A DNA stretch of 64,000 nucleotides from positions 67,001 to 131,000 of the forward strand of contig NZ_JABWRE020000001.1 of the NCBI RefSeq assembly GCF_014268815.2, given 5' to 3'. Under the pieces are notes generated by a model. The model saw only the letters and a list, made by a program, of their open reading frames with translations. It was not told the DNA's origin and ran no database searches. This document shows, piece after piece, positions 31,730 to 40,132 of this stretch. Each line of letters begins with the position of its first letter. Positions within the stretch are counted from its first letter, which is position 1. This DNA is from Pseudomonas urmiensis. Lineage in GTDB: Bacteria > Pseudomonadota > Gammaproteobacteria > Pseudomonadales > Pseudomonadaceae. Both the position numbers and the translations under genes were made by a program.

Positions 31730-32586
31730 GTCAGGCAAGCCTGGCATTGGTTGATCACCCATTGTGCGAAGCGTTGCCGTTGGCTGCCGTCTTGCAGCGG
31801 TTGCGGGCTGAGCAGGTGATAGGCCGAGCCGTCCCGCAGGAAGCCGAATGGGGCTTGTAGCTGGCCACTGTCCAGCTCGTCACGCACCATCAGCGCCGAG
31901 GCGATCGCCAGCCCTAGACCGGCGCTGGCGGCCTGGATCGACAGATAAAAATGCTCATAGTCACTGCGCTCGGTATGCCGGGCGTGTTGCTTGCTCAAGC
32001 GCAGCCAACTGCTCCAGGCGTCTGCCCGGGTGCGGCTGTGCAGCAGGCGTTGGCCATCCAGGCGCTGATCCTGGCCTGGGCGGCAGACCGGGCCGACCCA
32101 TTCGTCACAGATCTTCAGGCTGTGCAGCTGGCGGTCCCAGTGAAAATCATCGCGGCGCAGCGCCAGGTCGATGCCGCCGCGGGCGAAATCCACCGGGCCG
32201 CCGGCCGCGACCAGATGCAGCTGGATATCTGGATGGGCAGCGTGAAAGCCGGGCAGGCGGGGGATCAGCCAGCGCATGGCGATGGTCGGCTCGCAGGACA
32301 GCACCAGCACCTTGTCCTGCTCTAGTTGCTGCACGCGCTGCACGGCGCTTTGCAGTTGCTCGAAGATCGATTGGGTCGCGGCGTGCAAATCGCGCCCGGC
32401 GGGGGTGAGGAAAATCGCCCGGTTGCGCCGCTCGAACAGCGCCACTCCGAGGCTCTCTTCAAGCAGGCGCACCTGGCGGCTGACCGCACCGTGGGTGACG
32501 TGCAGGTGCTCGGCGGCGCGCACGAAGCTCTCGGTTTGTGCGGCGATGTCGAAGTAGCGAAAGGCGTTAAGTGGGGGTGTTTTCAT
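31669..32586 (-). CDS. LysR-family regulator
   Basis: A 305-residue LTTR. The N-terminal winged helix-turn-helix (about 1-62) contains VRAAEHLHVTHGAVSRQVRLLEE. A periplasmic-binding-protein-like effector domain follows. It is of the GcvA-like subgroup. The ATG at 32586 begins MKTPPLNAFRYF. Its ribosome site is poor (A-rich). It is divergent from the LysE exporter gene and probably controls it, in the manner of LysG/ArgP with LysE/ArgO. The effector is unknown but is likely an amino acid. Confidence 0.88.
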   Translation of the reverse strand: MKTPPLNAFRYFDIAAQTESFVRAAEHLHVTHGAVSRQVRLLEESLGVALFERRNRAIFLTPAGRDLHAATQSIFEQLQSAVQRVQQLEQDKVLVLSCEPTIAMRWLIPRLPGFHAAHPDIQLHLVAAGGPVDFARGGIDLALRRDDFHWDRQLHSLKICDEWVGPVCRPGQDQRLDGQRLLHSRTRADAWSSWLRLSKQHARHTERSDYEHFYLSIQAASAGLGLAIASALMVRDELDSGQLQAPFGFLRDGSAYHLLSPQPLQDGSQRQRFAQWVINQCQACLTHLGLTQNDEPALPSPPQVR

Positions 32587-32610
32587 TTTTTTGGCGTCGG
32601 TTGTGCGGGC

Positions 32611-32678
32611 CTCATCGCGGGGCAAGCCCGCTCCCACGGGGGCCATGTCATTTCTGTAGGAGCGGCCCCGCGATGATG
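32611..32678. repeat. REP pair in a divergent promoter region
   Basis: One intact arm (ATCGCGGGGCAAGCCCGCTC) and one arm with a deletion (TAGGAGCGGCCCCGCGATG) lie just upstream of the LysR gene. It is unusual because most REPs here lie after genes. Confidence 0.8.
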
Positions 32679-32808
32679 CCGGTACAGACAAGATAATGTG
32701 TGAATAAAACTAGCAGATTAGTCGCACTATAAATCGATTTTTACCTGTGGATAAGCCTTCGATAATCAGCGCTCTGTGCATTTTCATCGTCTATCGAGGA
32801 CATATCCT

Positions 32809-33426
32809 GTGAATGAATTGATCGCCGTCGCCCTGTTTACCATCCTGGCTGTCATCAGCCCGGGCGCGGACTTTGCCATGGTCACCCGCAGCAGTTATGC
32901 ACAGGGCCGCAAAGCTGGACTGGCAGCCGCGTTGGGCATTGCATTGGGCGTGCAGGTGCATGTGCTGTACACCGTGCTGGGGATTGCCGTGATCATCAGC
33001 CAAAGCCCGGCGCTGTTTTTGGCCATGAAAGTGCTGGGGGCGGGTTACTTGATCTACTTGGGCTACAAGTCGCTGACCAACACCACGCGGATTCGCCTTG
33101 ATGGGCTCGGGCAGGATGACAGTGCAAGCCTGTGGATGGCATTGCGCAGCGGCTTTCTGACCAACGCGCTAAACCCCAAGACCATGCTGTTCGTGGTCAG
33201 TGCCTATACCCAGGTGGTCCAGCCAGGTAGCCCATTGGCAGTGGACTTCGCCTATGGCGCATTCATGTCCGTGGCCCATTGGCTGTGGTTCAGCCTGGTG
33301 GCGGTGTTCTTTTCCAGTGCAGCCTTGCGCAAGGCCATGATCGAGCGGCAGGTGGTGGTCGATCGGCTGATAGGTGTAGCACTGATTGGCCTGGGCTTGG
33401 CGGTGATGGTGTCAGGCGTGCGCTGA
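32809..33426 (+). CDS. LysE/RhtB family amino-acid exporter
   Basis: A 205-residue inner-membrane protein with about six hydrophobic segments and the LysE motif AVISPGADFAMVTRSS. It exports an amino acid or homoserine-type compound. The GTG at 32809 has GAGGA 8 nt upstream and begins with the conserved NELIAVALFTILAVISPG. An ATG upstream at 32776 lacks a ribosome site. The divergent LysR gene is its probable regulator. Confidence 0.88.
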   Translation: MNELIAVALFTILAVISPGADFAMVTRSSYAQGRKAGLAAALGIALGVQVHVLYTVLGIAVIISQSPALFLAMKVLGAGYLIYLGYKSLTNTTRIRLDGLGQDDSASLWMALRSGFLTNALNPKTMLFVVSAYTQVVQPGSPLAVDFAYGAFMSVAHWLWFSLVAVFFSSAALRKAMIERQVVVDRLIGVALIGLGLAVMVSGVR

Positions 33427-33445
33427 TGGCTTTTGCCCGGACAAA

Positions 33446-33478
33446 GAAAAAGGGCTTACCTTGCGGTAAGCCCTTTTC
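33446..33478. terminator. bidirectional terminator (lysE-like and tRNA-Met)
   Basis: AAAAAGGGCTTACC/GGTAAGCCCTTTT stem with a TTGC loop. It ends both converging units. Confidence 0.92.
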
Positions 33479-33483
33479 GAATT

Positions 33484-33560
33484 TGGTGGCTACACAGGGA
33501 CTTGAACCCCGGACCCCAGCATTATGAATGCTATGCTCTAACCAACTGAGCTATGTAGCC
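33484..33560 (-). tRNA. tRNA-Met (CAT)
   Basis: A 77-nt elongator tRNA-Met with encoded CCA. The 5' GGCTACA pairs with TGTAGCC, the anticodon loop is TTCATAA, the D-arm is GCTCAGTTGGTTAGAGC, and the T-loop is GGTTCAAGTCC. It has its own strong promoter and terminator. Confidence 0.97.
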
Positions 33561-33571
33561 AACTGGCGCGC

Positions 33572-33600
33572 ATTATTCTCTTCAAACGCCCCTCTGTCAA
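33572..33600 (-). promoter_or_regulatory. strong sigma-70 promoter of tRNA-Met
   Basis: On the minus strand TTGACA and AATAAT are exactly 17 bp apart, followed by a GC-rich discriminator GCGCGCC, the pattern expected for stringently controlled stable-RNA genes. Confidence 0.9.
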
Positions 33601-33656
33601 CACTCATTTCAAAAAAAATTTACACGCTTTCAAAAGCTTAGCCGGCTAGGGCCGAT

Positions 33657-34589
33657 TCAGCGGACGATCAGCCACTGCCCAAGCAGGCTGTGCAGCTGCA
33701 ATTGCTGTTCGCTGGCGAGCTGCTCCAGGCTTTCTGCCGGACGATCCAGGTTGAAGTCGCCACTGACGCGGCGATAGGCGGTTTGCTCATCCATCAGCCA
33801 GACGCGCTTGCCCTGGTAGCCGGCCAAGCGCTGCAGGACCTGCGCCAATGGCACGTCCTTGGCCAGCAAGTGACCGTTGCGCCAGGCATCGGCGTGCTTG
33901 GCGTCGATCTTCTGTACCGGATCGATGCGGCTGTCGGAGAAGGTCACCCGTTCGCCGGCCGACACCATGCGTTGGTCGCCCCCCTGAATAACCATCGCCT
34001 TGCCGTTGAGCACCACCAGTTCGTCGTGCGCGGGCGTGCGAGCGATCATCAGGCGAGTGCCAAACACCTGGATCCGCGCATCGTCGACCTGTACTTCCAT
34101 TGCCCGGCCATCGAGCATCACCTCCAGATAGACTTGCCCTTGCACCAGATGCAATTGGCGGGTGCGGCCACGCAGATCGACGTTCATCGCGCTGGCGCTG
34201 TCCAGGTGCAGGGTCGATCCGTCGGCCAGGCGCACACTGCGCCGCTCGCCGCTGGCGGTATGCAGCTCGCTGGCAAGGCGCTGCATCAGCGGCCAGTAGA
34301 GGTAGGCCAGGGCTGCCAGCAGCCACAGGAACAGTGCCGCCAAAACCTTGCCCAGATGGCTGCGACGGGCCTTGAGCAGGCGTGGCCGCGGCCGCGCTGT
34401 GGGCGGCTTGAGCTGCTGCCAGTACGCCTCGAGTTCGGCATAGGCACGGGCATTGTCAGGCTCCTGGCACCAGGCGGCGAAGGCGCGGCGTAGCTGCTCG
34501 TCGCTACCGGGCTGGCGCAGGCGGGAGAACCACTCCAGCGCCTCGCGTTCGGGATCGGGCTGAAGCTGCAGGGCGGGCATCGGGCTCAT
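33657..34589 (-). CDS. FecR-like transmembrane regulator without adjacent sigma factor
   Basis: A 310-residue anti-sigma/sigma-regulator of the FecR family. It has an N-terminal cytoplasmic segment with a WFSRLR...W helix pair, one transmembrane segment (about 81-100, preceded by KARRSHLGK), and a periplasmic FecR domain (ERRSVRLADGSTLHLDSASAM) plus a C-terminal STN-like part (AYRRVSGDFNLDRPAESLEQL). Such proteins normally pair with an ECF sigma and a TonB receptor, but none is adjacent. A Fur-like motif lies about 73 bp upstream. The ATG at 34589 is used, and an in-frame ATG at 34580 is an alternative. Confidence 0.85.
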   Translation of the reverse strand: MSPMPALQLQPDPEREALEWFSRLRQPGSDEQLRRAFAAWCQEPDNARAYAELEAYWQQLKPPTARPRPRLLKARRSHLGKVLAALFLWLLAALAYLYWPLMQRLASELHTASGERRSVRLADGSTLHLDSASAMNVDLRGRTRQLHLVQGQVYLEVMLDGRAMEVQVDDARIQVFGTRLMIARTPAHDELVVLNGKAMVIQGGDQRMVSAGERVTFSDSRIDPVQKIDAKHADAWRNGHLLAKDVPLAQVLQRLAGYQGKRVWLMDEQTAYRRVSGDFNLDRPAESLEQLASEQQLQLHSLLGQWLIVR

Positions 34590-34661
34590 GGTCGGGTTGC
34601 TCGCGAAAAAGGGCGTAGTCGCGCAATGGTGGCAGGGCAATGTGCCATGGATGCTAAATAT

Positions 34662-34680
34662 ATTGAGAACCATTTACAAG
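34662..34680. promoter_or_regulatory. Fur-like motif upstream of the orphan fecR
   Basis: ATTGAGAACCATTTACAAG. Placed on the Fur 19-mer it matches 13 of 19 positions. It shares 16 of 19 bases with the site upstream of fecI (41626-41644). It lies in the intergenic region with the divergent fsr-like gene. Confidence 0.55.
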
Positions 34681-34770
34681 TGCGTGGCGGACCGGTGGCA
34701 AAAAAGCTAGCTATGTATCTATTTGTTTCCCGATAATCTGATCCCAAACCTGCGGACGGATATCTAGCCC

Positions 34771-35985
34771 ATGGCCATCAGTAGTACCCAGACCACCACC
34801 CCTGTGTCGGCTGCCCAAGGCGCCAACCCCTTGGTGATGCGCATCATCGGCTTTTGCGCGCTGGCGCATCTGATCAACGACCTGATCCAGTCGGTGCTGC
34901 CGGCTATTTATCCGATGCTCAAGGCCAACTACGACCTGAGCTTCGCCCAGATCGGCCTGATCACCCTGACGTTCCAGATCACCGCCTCGCTGTTGCAGCC
35001 GTGGGTAGGTTTTTTCACCGACAAGCGTCCGACCCCTAACTTGCTGCCGCTGGGCACCCTGTGCACGCTGGTGGGGATTGTGATGCTGGCGTTTGTCGGC
35101 AGCTTCCCGATGATTCTGCTGGCCTCGGCGCTGGTCGGCATCGGCTCCTCGACCTTCCACCCAGAAACCTCGCGTATCGCCCGCCTGGCCTCGGGCGGGC
35201 GCTTTGGCCTGGCTCAGTCGACCTTCCAGGTCGGGGGCAACGCCGGTTCCGCGTTCGGCCCGTTGCTGGCGGCGGCGATCGTCATTCCGTTCGGCCAGAG
35301 CCATGTCGCCTGGTTTGGCCTGGCAGGGTTGTTCTTCTTTGCCGTGACGCTGATGCTGCGCCGCTGGTACAAGGCCCACCTCAACCAGGCCAAGGCGCGC
35401 AAGGCGGTGCAGGCGACCCATGGCCTGTCGCGCCAGCGGGTGATCGCTGCGCTGATCGTGCTCGGCCTGCTGGTGTTCTCCAAGTACTTCTATATGGCCA
35501 GTTTCACCAGCTACTTCACCTTCTATTTGATCGAGAAGTTCGACCTGTCGGTGGCCAGCTCCCAGCTGCATCTGTTCCTGTTCCTCGGTGCGGTGGCGGC
35601 GGGGACCTTCTTCGGTGGGCCGATTGGTGATCGCATCGGGCGCAAGGCGGTAATCTGGTTCTCGATTCTTGGGGTGGCGCCGTTCACCCTGGCCCTGCCG
35701 TATGCCGACCTGTTCTGGACGACGGTGCTGAGCCTGGTGATCGGCTTTATCCTCGCCTCGGCGTTTTCGGCCATCGTGGTGTATGCCCAGGAACTGGTGC
35801 CGGGCAATGTCGGCATGATTGCCGGGATCTTCTTCGGCCTGATGTTTGGCTTTGGCGGGATTGGCGCGGCGCTGCTCGGCTATGTGGCCGACTTGCGCGG
35901 GATCGAGTATGTGTATGGGTTGTGCTCGTATCTGCCACTGTTTGGCTTGTTGGCGGTGTTTTTGCCGTCTACTGCTAAGCGCTGA
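34771..35985 (+). CDS. fsr: MFS efflux transporter, fosmidomycin-resistance (Fsr) type
   Basis: A 404-residue inner-membrane pump with 12 hydrophobic segments. The Fsr-type motifs HLINDLIQSVLPAIYPML and TFHPETSRIARLASGGRFG are present. Related proteins expel fosmidomycin and other compounds. The natural substrate is unknown. It is divergent from the orphan fecR and may share the Fur-like regulatory region. Confidence 0.88.
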   Translation: MAISSTQTTTPVSAAQGANPLVMRIIGFCALAHLINDLIQSVLPAIYPMLKANYDLSFAQIGLITLTFQITASLLQPWVGFFTDKRPTPNLLPLGTLCTLVGIVMLAFVGSFPMILLASALVGIGSSTFHPETSRIARLASGGRFGLAQSTFQVGGNAGSAFGPLLAAAIVIPFGQSHVAWFGLAGLFFFAVTLMLRRWYKAHLNQAKARKAVQATHGLSRQRVIAALIVLGLLVFSKYFYMASFTSYFTFYLIEKFDLSVASSQLHLFLFLGAVAAGTFFGGPIGDRIGRKAVIWFSILGVAPFTLALPYADLFWTTVLSLVIGFILASAFSAIVVYAQELVPGNVGMIAGIFFGLMFGFGGIGAALLGYVADLRGIEYVYGLCSYLPLFGLLAVFLPSTAKR

Positions 35986-35986
35986 G

Positions 35987-36056
35987 ATTGTTGGGACCGC
36001 TTCGCGCTCCATCGCAGGCACGCCAGCGCCTACAAGGATCGCGCGGTCCCAACAAT
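35987..36056. repeat. 70-bp inverted repeat, non-REP
   Basis: Perfect 14-bp arms ATTGTTGGGACCGC (35987-36000) and GCGGTCCCAACAAT (36043-36056). The inner sequence GATCGCG/CGCTCC resembles no REP arm of the other sites. It lies right after the fsr-like stop and could act as a terminator or a mobile-element relic. Confidence 0.65.
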
Positions 36057-36085
36057 TGACGAATCGATCAGCCTTGGCCTAGAGT
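36056..36085 (+). promoter_or_regulatory. sigma-70-like promoter with long leader
   Basis: TTGACG (36056-36061) and TAGAGT (36080-36085) have an 18-bp spacer. The leader to the MFS start at 36386 would be about 290 nt. Near its end a hairpin (36338-36371, arms GCCGAC/GTCGGC with inner CCGGGCC/GGCCTGG) precedes the AAGGAG ribosome site. Apart from these and the inverted repeat, I see nothing in 35986-36385. Confidence 0.5.
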
Positions 36086-36385
36086 GCCGCCTCCTCTTTA
36101 CCTGCGTAGTCGATGCAATGCGCCGTACTCAGCGTCTCCTCCAAGCCCGCCAGCCTGCTGCCCAGGCCTGTCGGCGTGCCTGGCCGAGCGACACGGTGCT
36201 CAAGCGGCGACGCAGCGTGCTGTTTGCCTTCACCTTCTCGCCACACCTTGTCCTGAGCTGATCCGCGTGCCTGCGTCCAACGCCTCCCCGGCGTGATTGC
36301 GGGCGTTTGCGTGCGAACATTTTTCAGTGATTTTAAGCCGACCGGGCCAGCAAGGCCTGGGTGCGTCGGCTTGCAAGGAGTGGTA

Positions 36386-37546
36386 ATGAACATGCGTTTG
36401 CTGGCGGGCCTGTTGTTCGCCGTTTCGGTCGTGGGTTTCAGCCTGGGGGCGAGCCTGCCGCTGGTGTCGTTGCGTCTGCATGAGGCGGGCGCGAGCACCC
36501 TTGAGATCGGTATTCTGTCGGCCATTCCGGCAGCGGGCATGATGCTTTCGGCGTTCATGGTCGATGCCTGCTGCCGGCACCTGACCCGGCGCACCATCTA
36601 CCTGCTGTGCTTTAGCCTGTGCACCTTGAGCATTGGCTTGCTGGAGTGGGCGTTCTCCTCGGTCTGGCTGCTGGCGCTACTGCGCCTGGGGTTGGGCCTG
36701 GGCATGGGGATTGCGATCATCCTTGGCGAGTCGTGGGTCAACGAGCTGTGCCCTGAGCACAATCGCGGCAAGATCATGGCCTTGTATGCGACTAGCTTCA
36801 CCGGGTTCCAGGTGCTGGGGCCGGCGATGCTGGCGGTGGTCGGTGCCAACAGCCCTTGGGTCACCGGCGTGGTGACGGCCTGCTATGGCCTGGCCTTGCT
36901 GTGCATCCTGGTGACCGTGCCGAACGACCATGTGCAGCACGAAGATGACGGCGAGAAGAGCTTCACCCTGGCCGGGTTCTTCCGCGTGGCCCCGGCGCTG
37001 TGCGTGGCCGTGCTGTTTTTCTCGTTCTTCGACGCCGTGGTGCTGTCGTTGCTGCCGGTATACGCCAGCAGCCATGGCTTTGCCGTGGCGGTGGCGGCAC
37101 TGATGGTGACCGTGGTGTTCGCTGGCGACATGCTGTTCCAGTTGCCGTTGGGCTGGCTGGCTGACCGGGTCGAGCGGACCGGTTTGCATTTGCTGTGCGG
37201 TTTGATAGCGATGGCGATCGGTATCGCTCTGCCGTGGCTGCTCAACTTGACCTGGCTTCTGTGGCCGATGCTGGTGCTGCTGGGCGCGGTTGCCGGTGGC
37301 ATCTATACCTTGGCGCTGGTGTTGATCGGCCAGCGCTTCAAGGGCCGGGACCTGGTTACGGCCAATGCCGGCGTCGGCTTGCTGTGGGGCGTCGGCAGCC
37401 TGGTCGGGCCATTGGTCAGTGGCGCGGCGATGGGCGTTGCCCCGCACGGCTTGCCGATGGCCCTGGCGTTGATGGCAGGGTTGTTCGTGTGCTTTGCCCG
37501 GCAATCGTATCGCCGGGCAGGAAGGCTCAAGGCAGTGGCTGAATGA
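36386..37546 (+). CDS. MFS transporter (YcaD-like)
   Basis: A 386-residue inner-membrane transporter of the major facilitator superfamily with 12 predicted segments and the conserved GESWVNELCPEHNRGKIMALY block seen in YcaD-like proteins. The substrate is unknown. The ATG at 36386 follows AAGGAG at a 5-nt spacing. It converges on the siderophore receptor gene. Confidence 0.85.
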   Translation: MNMRLLAGLLFAVSVVGFSLGASLPLVSLRLHEAGASTLEIGILSAIPAAGMMLSAFMVDACCRHLTRRTIYLLCFSLCTLSIGLLEWAFSSVWLLALLRLGLGLGMGIAIILGESWVNELCPEHNRGKIMALYATSFTGFQVLGPAMLAVVGANSPWVTGVVTACYGLALLCILVTVPNDHVQHEDDGEKSFTLAGFFRVAPALCVAVLFFSFFDAVVLSLLPVYASSHGFAVAVAALMVTVVFAGDMLFQLPLGWLADRVERTGLHLLCGLIAMAIGIALPWLLNLTWLLWPMLVLLGAVAGGIYTLALVLIGQRFKGRDLVTANAGVGLLWGVGSLVGPLVSGAAMGVAPHGLPMALALMAGLFVCFARQSYRRAGRLKAVAE

Positions 37547-37559
37547 TGTCTTTACCGTG

Positions 37560-37582
37560 AACGAGGGCAGAGCCCTCGTTTG
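37560..37582. terminator. bidirectional terminator
   Basis: AACGAGGGC/GCCCTCGTTT stem between the convergent MFS and receptor genes. Confidence 0.75.
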
Positions 37583-37584
37583 GC

Positions 37585-40038
37585 TCAGAAAGTCCCGCGC
37601 AGGGTTACCGACACATTGCGCGGATCACCCCAGTAATAGCCCGTGGCAGTCGTACCTATCTGTCGGTAGTACTTCTTGTCGAACAGGTTATTGGCATTCA
37701 ACTGAACCGTGTAGTTATCGTTGAAGCGGTATTTGAGCAGCGCGTTGTAGACCGCATATCCCGATTGGGTTGCCTTGGCGGTGCCACTTTGCGCGTAGAT
37801 ATTGCTCTGCGCCTGCACGCCGCCGCCAACGGTCCAGGCATCCAGTGCACCTGGCAGGCGATAGCTGCTGAACACGCGCAGCATGTGCTCAGGGTCGGTG
37901 GTGCGGATGGCGTCGCCATTGGTGGCCGCCGTGTTCTTTACATACTCGGTTGTGTTGTAGGTATAGCCGCCTGTTAGCTGCCAGCCGGGTAAGACCTCGC
38001 CGCTCACTTCCAGGTCGATCCCTTCGCTGCGGCTCTTGCCAGAGGCGATTTTGCAGCGAGCGGTACCACCGCCGCAGCCGGGTTCTGTCGAGAAGTCATC
38101 TACCGGCGTGCCGACTTGGTTTATACGGAAAAAGGCCAGCGAGGTATTCAGGCGCCCGTCATAGAACTCGCCTTTGATCCCGGTCTCGTAAGCCTCGCCC
38201 ACTACCGGGTCGAGCACCGTCAGGTTCTTATCCACAACCGTCTGCGGGTTGAAGATTTCGGTATAGCTGGCGTAGACGCTGAAGTTGTCATTCAGGTCGT
38301 AGATAAGCGCCGCGTAGGGCACGATCTCTTCGTCGATGCTGAATGTCTTGTCAGCTGCAGCGGCGAACTCCTGTTCGTAGTCGTACCAATTGATCCGTGC
38401 GCCGATTACGGCGGTCAATGGATCTGCCAGGGAAATCCGCCATGTCGCATGTGCCGCCTCTTGAGTTGTGCGCGTGCGTAACGGATGGGGGATACCGTCA
38501 ATGGTGGGCTCTGGCAAGCTGGTCTTGGGGTCCCAGTGGCGGATGTCGATGATGTCCGAGTACACCACGCGATTGGTGCCGGAGGCGTAGGAGTCGTTGC
38601 GGATTCGCTCTACTCCCAGCATCAATTCGTGGGTGCGGCCCAACAGCTCGAAGGGGCCATTGAGGGTAGCGCTGAGGTTGTTCTGCAGACTTTCACCGCC
38701 GTCCCCTTCAGTGACCTGGTAGGTCATCAAGTAAGGGTTGGTGGCGCTGGCTCGCGACATGTAGGTTTGTTTGAAACCATTGTCGTCCAGCTCGAAGTGA
38801 GTGCGCAGGGCCATCAGCTTGAGCGTCCAGTCGTTGTCGAAGCGATGCTCGAGTTCTGCGAAGGTCTGCAGATTGCTGCGATCCCAGCGATTCCATTCGG
38901 CGCCCAGGTACGTGCTACGGCCCAGTGGCAGGGGCGAGCCGTCGAAATTGGCCGGCAAATTGCCCCAGGCTCCGGTGGCATCGAGCTTGGTCCATTCAAC
39001 GCCGGTAGTCAGTGTTGTGCTCTCGCTCAAGTCGAAGGCCAATTGGCCGGAGAAGGCCTCCTTGCGCTCCATCCGCGAATCCTGGAACAGGTCGCGGTCA
39101 TCATGCACGGCGATGACTCGGCCGCGAACGTTACCCGTTTCGTTCAGCGGGCCGGAAACATCAGCGACATAGCGCTGAGCGTTCCACGAGCCCAAGGTGA
39201 CCAAGCCCTGGGCCTGAAAGTCGTGGGTCGGTCGTTTGCGCACCAGGTTAACGGTGCCGGATGGGTTGCCCGCGCCGCGCAACATGCCGGTTGCGCCGCG
39301 CAGGATTTCGGCGCGGTCGATGAAGGCCGAATCGCTCTGAATGAATGAACCACCGCCGCTGCTTTGCACCACGGTGGCGCCGTCATACTGGATGGCATCG
39401 ATGGCGAAGCCGCGGGAGTAATACTGAACGCGTTCGCTGTCGGTGTAGTTGACCACCACCCCCGGCGTCTGCTCGAGCAAGTTGGTGAGGTTGGTGATGT
39501 TCTGATCGTCGATGCGCTGGCGGGTGACCACGGTTACCGACTGCGGGGTATGGCGCAGGGTCTGTGGCATCTTGCCGATGGTCACCGCGCCAGTCGTGTA
39601 GGAACCGGTGTTTTCAGTGACTTCACCCAAGCGATTGCTGGAAATGCTGGTCGCTCCCAACTCCAACGCAGAGCCAGCGTCGATTGCCGGGATCAACAAA
39701 AAGCTCTTGTCACTCTCCTGTTGCACCTGCACGTCGCTGCCCTGCAACACAATCGACAGGGCCTGGGCGCTGTCATAGTGGCCTTGCACACCGTGGGTGG
39801 TCTTGCCTTGCAGGCTGTTCGCATCGAACGACAGGTTCAGGCCACCTTGCCGGGCCATCTGGTCCAGCGCAGGGGCCAATGGGCCAGCGGCAATGTTCCA
39901 GTCCAACTGCTGGCTCTGGCTGGCCGCTGCGTGGGCCACCAGCGGCAGCGCGCAGCTGCTCGCCAGGCTCAAGCCGAGCACGGCGGCGCGTACGGCGTGG
40001 CGTAGCCTGTCGTTGCGGGGAGAACAAAGGTGAATCAT
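37585..40038 (-). CDS. TonB-dependent ferric-siderophore receptor with STN signalling domain
   Basis: An 817-residue outer-membrane receptor. It has a signal peptide (1-38, ...LVAHA), an STN domain (about 45-115) that touches FecR in the periplasm, a TonB-box region near 125-134, a plug (about 150-260, with QTLRHTPQSVTVVTRQRI) and a 22-strand barrel ending in LRGTF. The presence of STN plus fecI-fecR upstream means the receptor both imports an iron chelate and signals its presence. The siderophore is not identifiable, though the plug/barrel type resembles ferrioxamine/ferrichrome receptors. AGGAG precedes the ATG. Confidence 0.92.
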   Translation of the reverse strand: MIHLCSPRNDRLRHAVRAAVLGLSLASSCALPLVAHAAASQSQQLDWNIAAGPLAPALDQMARQGGLNLSFDANSLQGKTTHGVQGHYDSAQALSIVLQGSDVQVQQESDKSFLLIPAIDAGSALELGATSISSNRLGEVTENTGSYTTGAVTIGKMPQTLRHTPQSVTVVTRQRIDDQNITNLTNLLEQTPGVVVNYTDSERVQYYSRGFAIDAIQYDGATVVQSSGGGSFIQSDSAFIDRAEILRGATGMLRGAGNPSGTVNLVRKRPTHDFQAQGLVTLGSWNAQRYVADVSGPLNETGNVRGRVIAVHDDRDLFQDSRMERKEAFSGQLAFDLSESTTLTTGVEWTKLDATGAWGNLPANFDGSPLPLGRSTYLGAEWNRWDRSNLQTFAELEHRFDNDWTLKLMALRTHFELDDNGFKQTYMSRASATNPYLMTYQVTEGDGGESLQNNLSATLNGPFELLGRTHELMLGVERIRNDSYASGTNRVVYSDIIDIRHWDPKTSLPEPTIDGIPHPLRTRTTQEAAHATWRISLADPLTAVIGARINWYDYEQEFAAAADKTFSIDEEIVPYAALIYDLNDNFSVYASYTEIFNPQTVVDKNLTVLDPVVGEAYETGIKGEFYDGRLNTSLAFFRINQVGTPVDDFSTEPGCGGGTARCKIASGKSRSEGIDLEVSGEVLPGWQLTGGYTYNTTEYVKNTAATNGDAIRTTDPEHMLRVFSSYRLPGALDAWTVGGGVQAQSNIYAQSGTAKATQSGYAVYNALLKYRFNDNYTVQLNANNLFDKKYYRQIGTTATGYYWGDPRNVSVTLRGTF

Positions 40039-40132
40039 GACGCGCTCCTGAAGGTTGTGAAGACCACTTTTCGGGCTTTGTTCCTTCAGGCCGAGCGAGA
40101 ATGAGATTCCACCTCATTTATTTTCAGGTTTT

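Noticed and set aside
40090..40130. Possible ECF (iron-starvation type) promoter before the receptor gene, TAAAT with a downstream CTC, and an AATGAG-N7-CTCATT dyad
   Set aside because: Spacing fits but the -10 part does not match CGT well, so a promoter call would be a guess.
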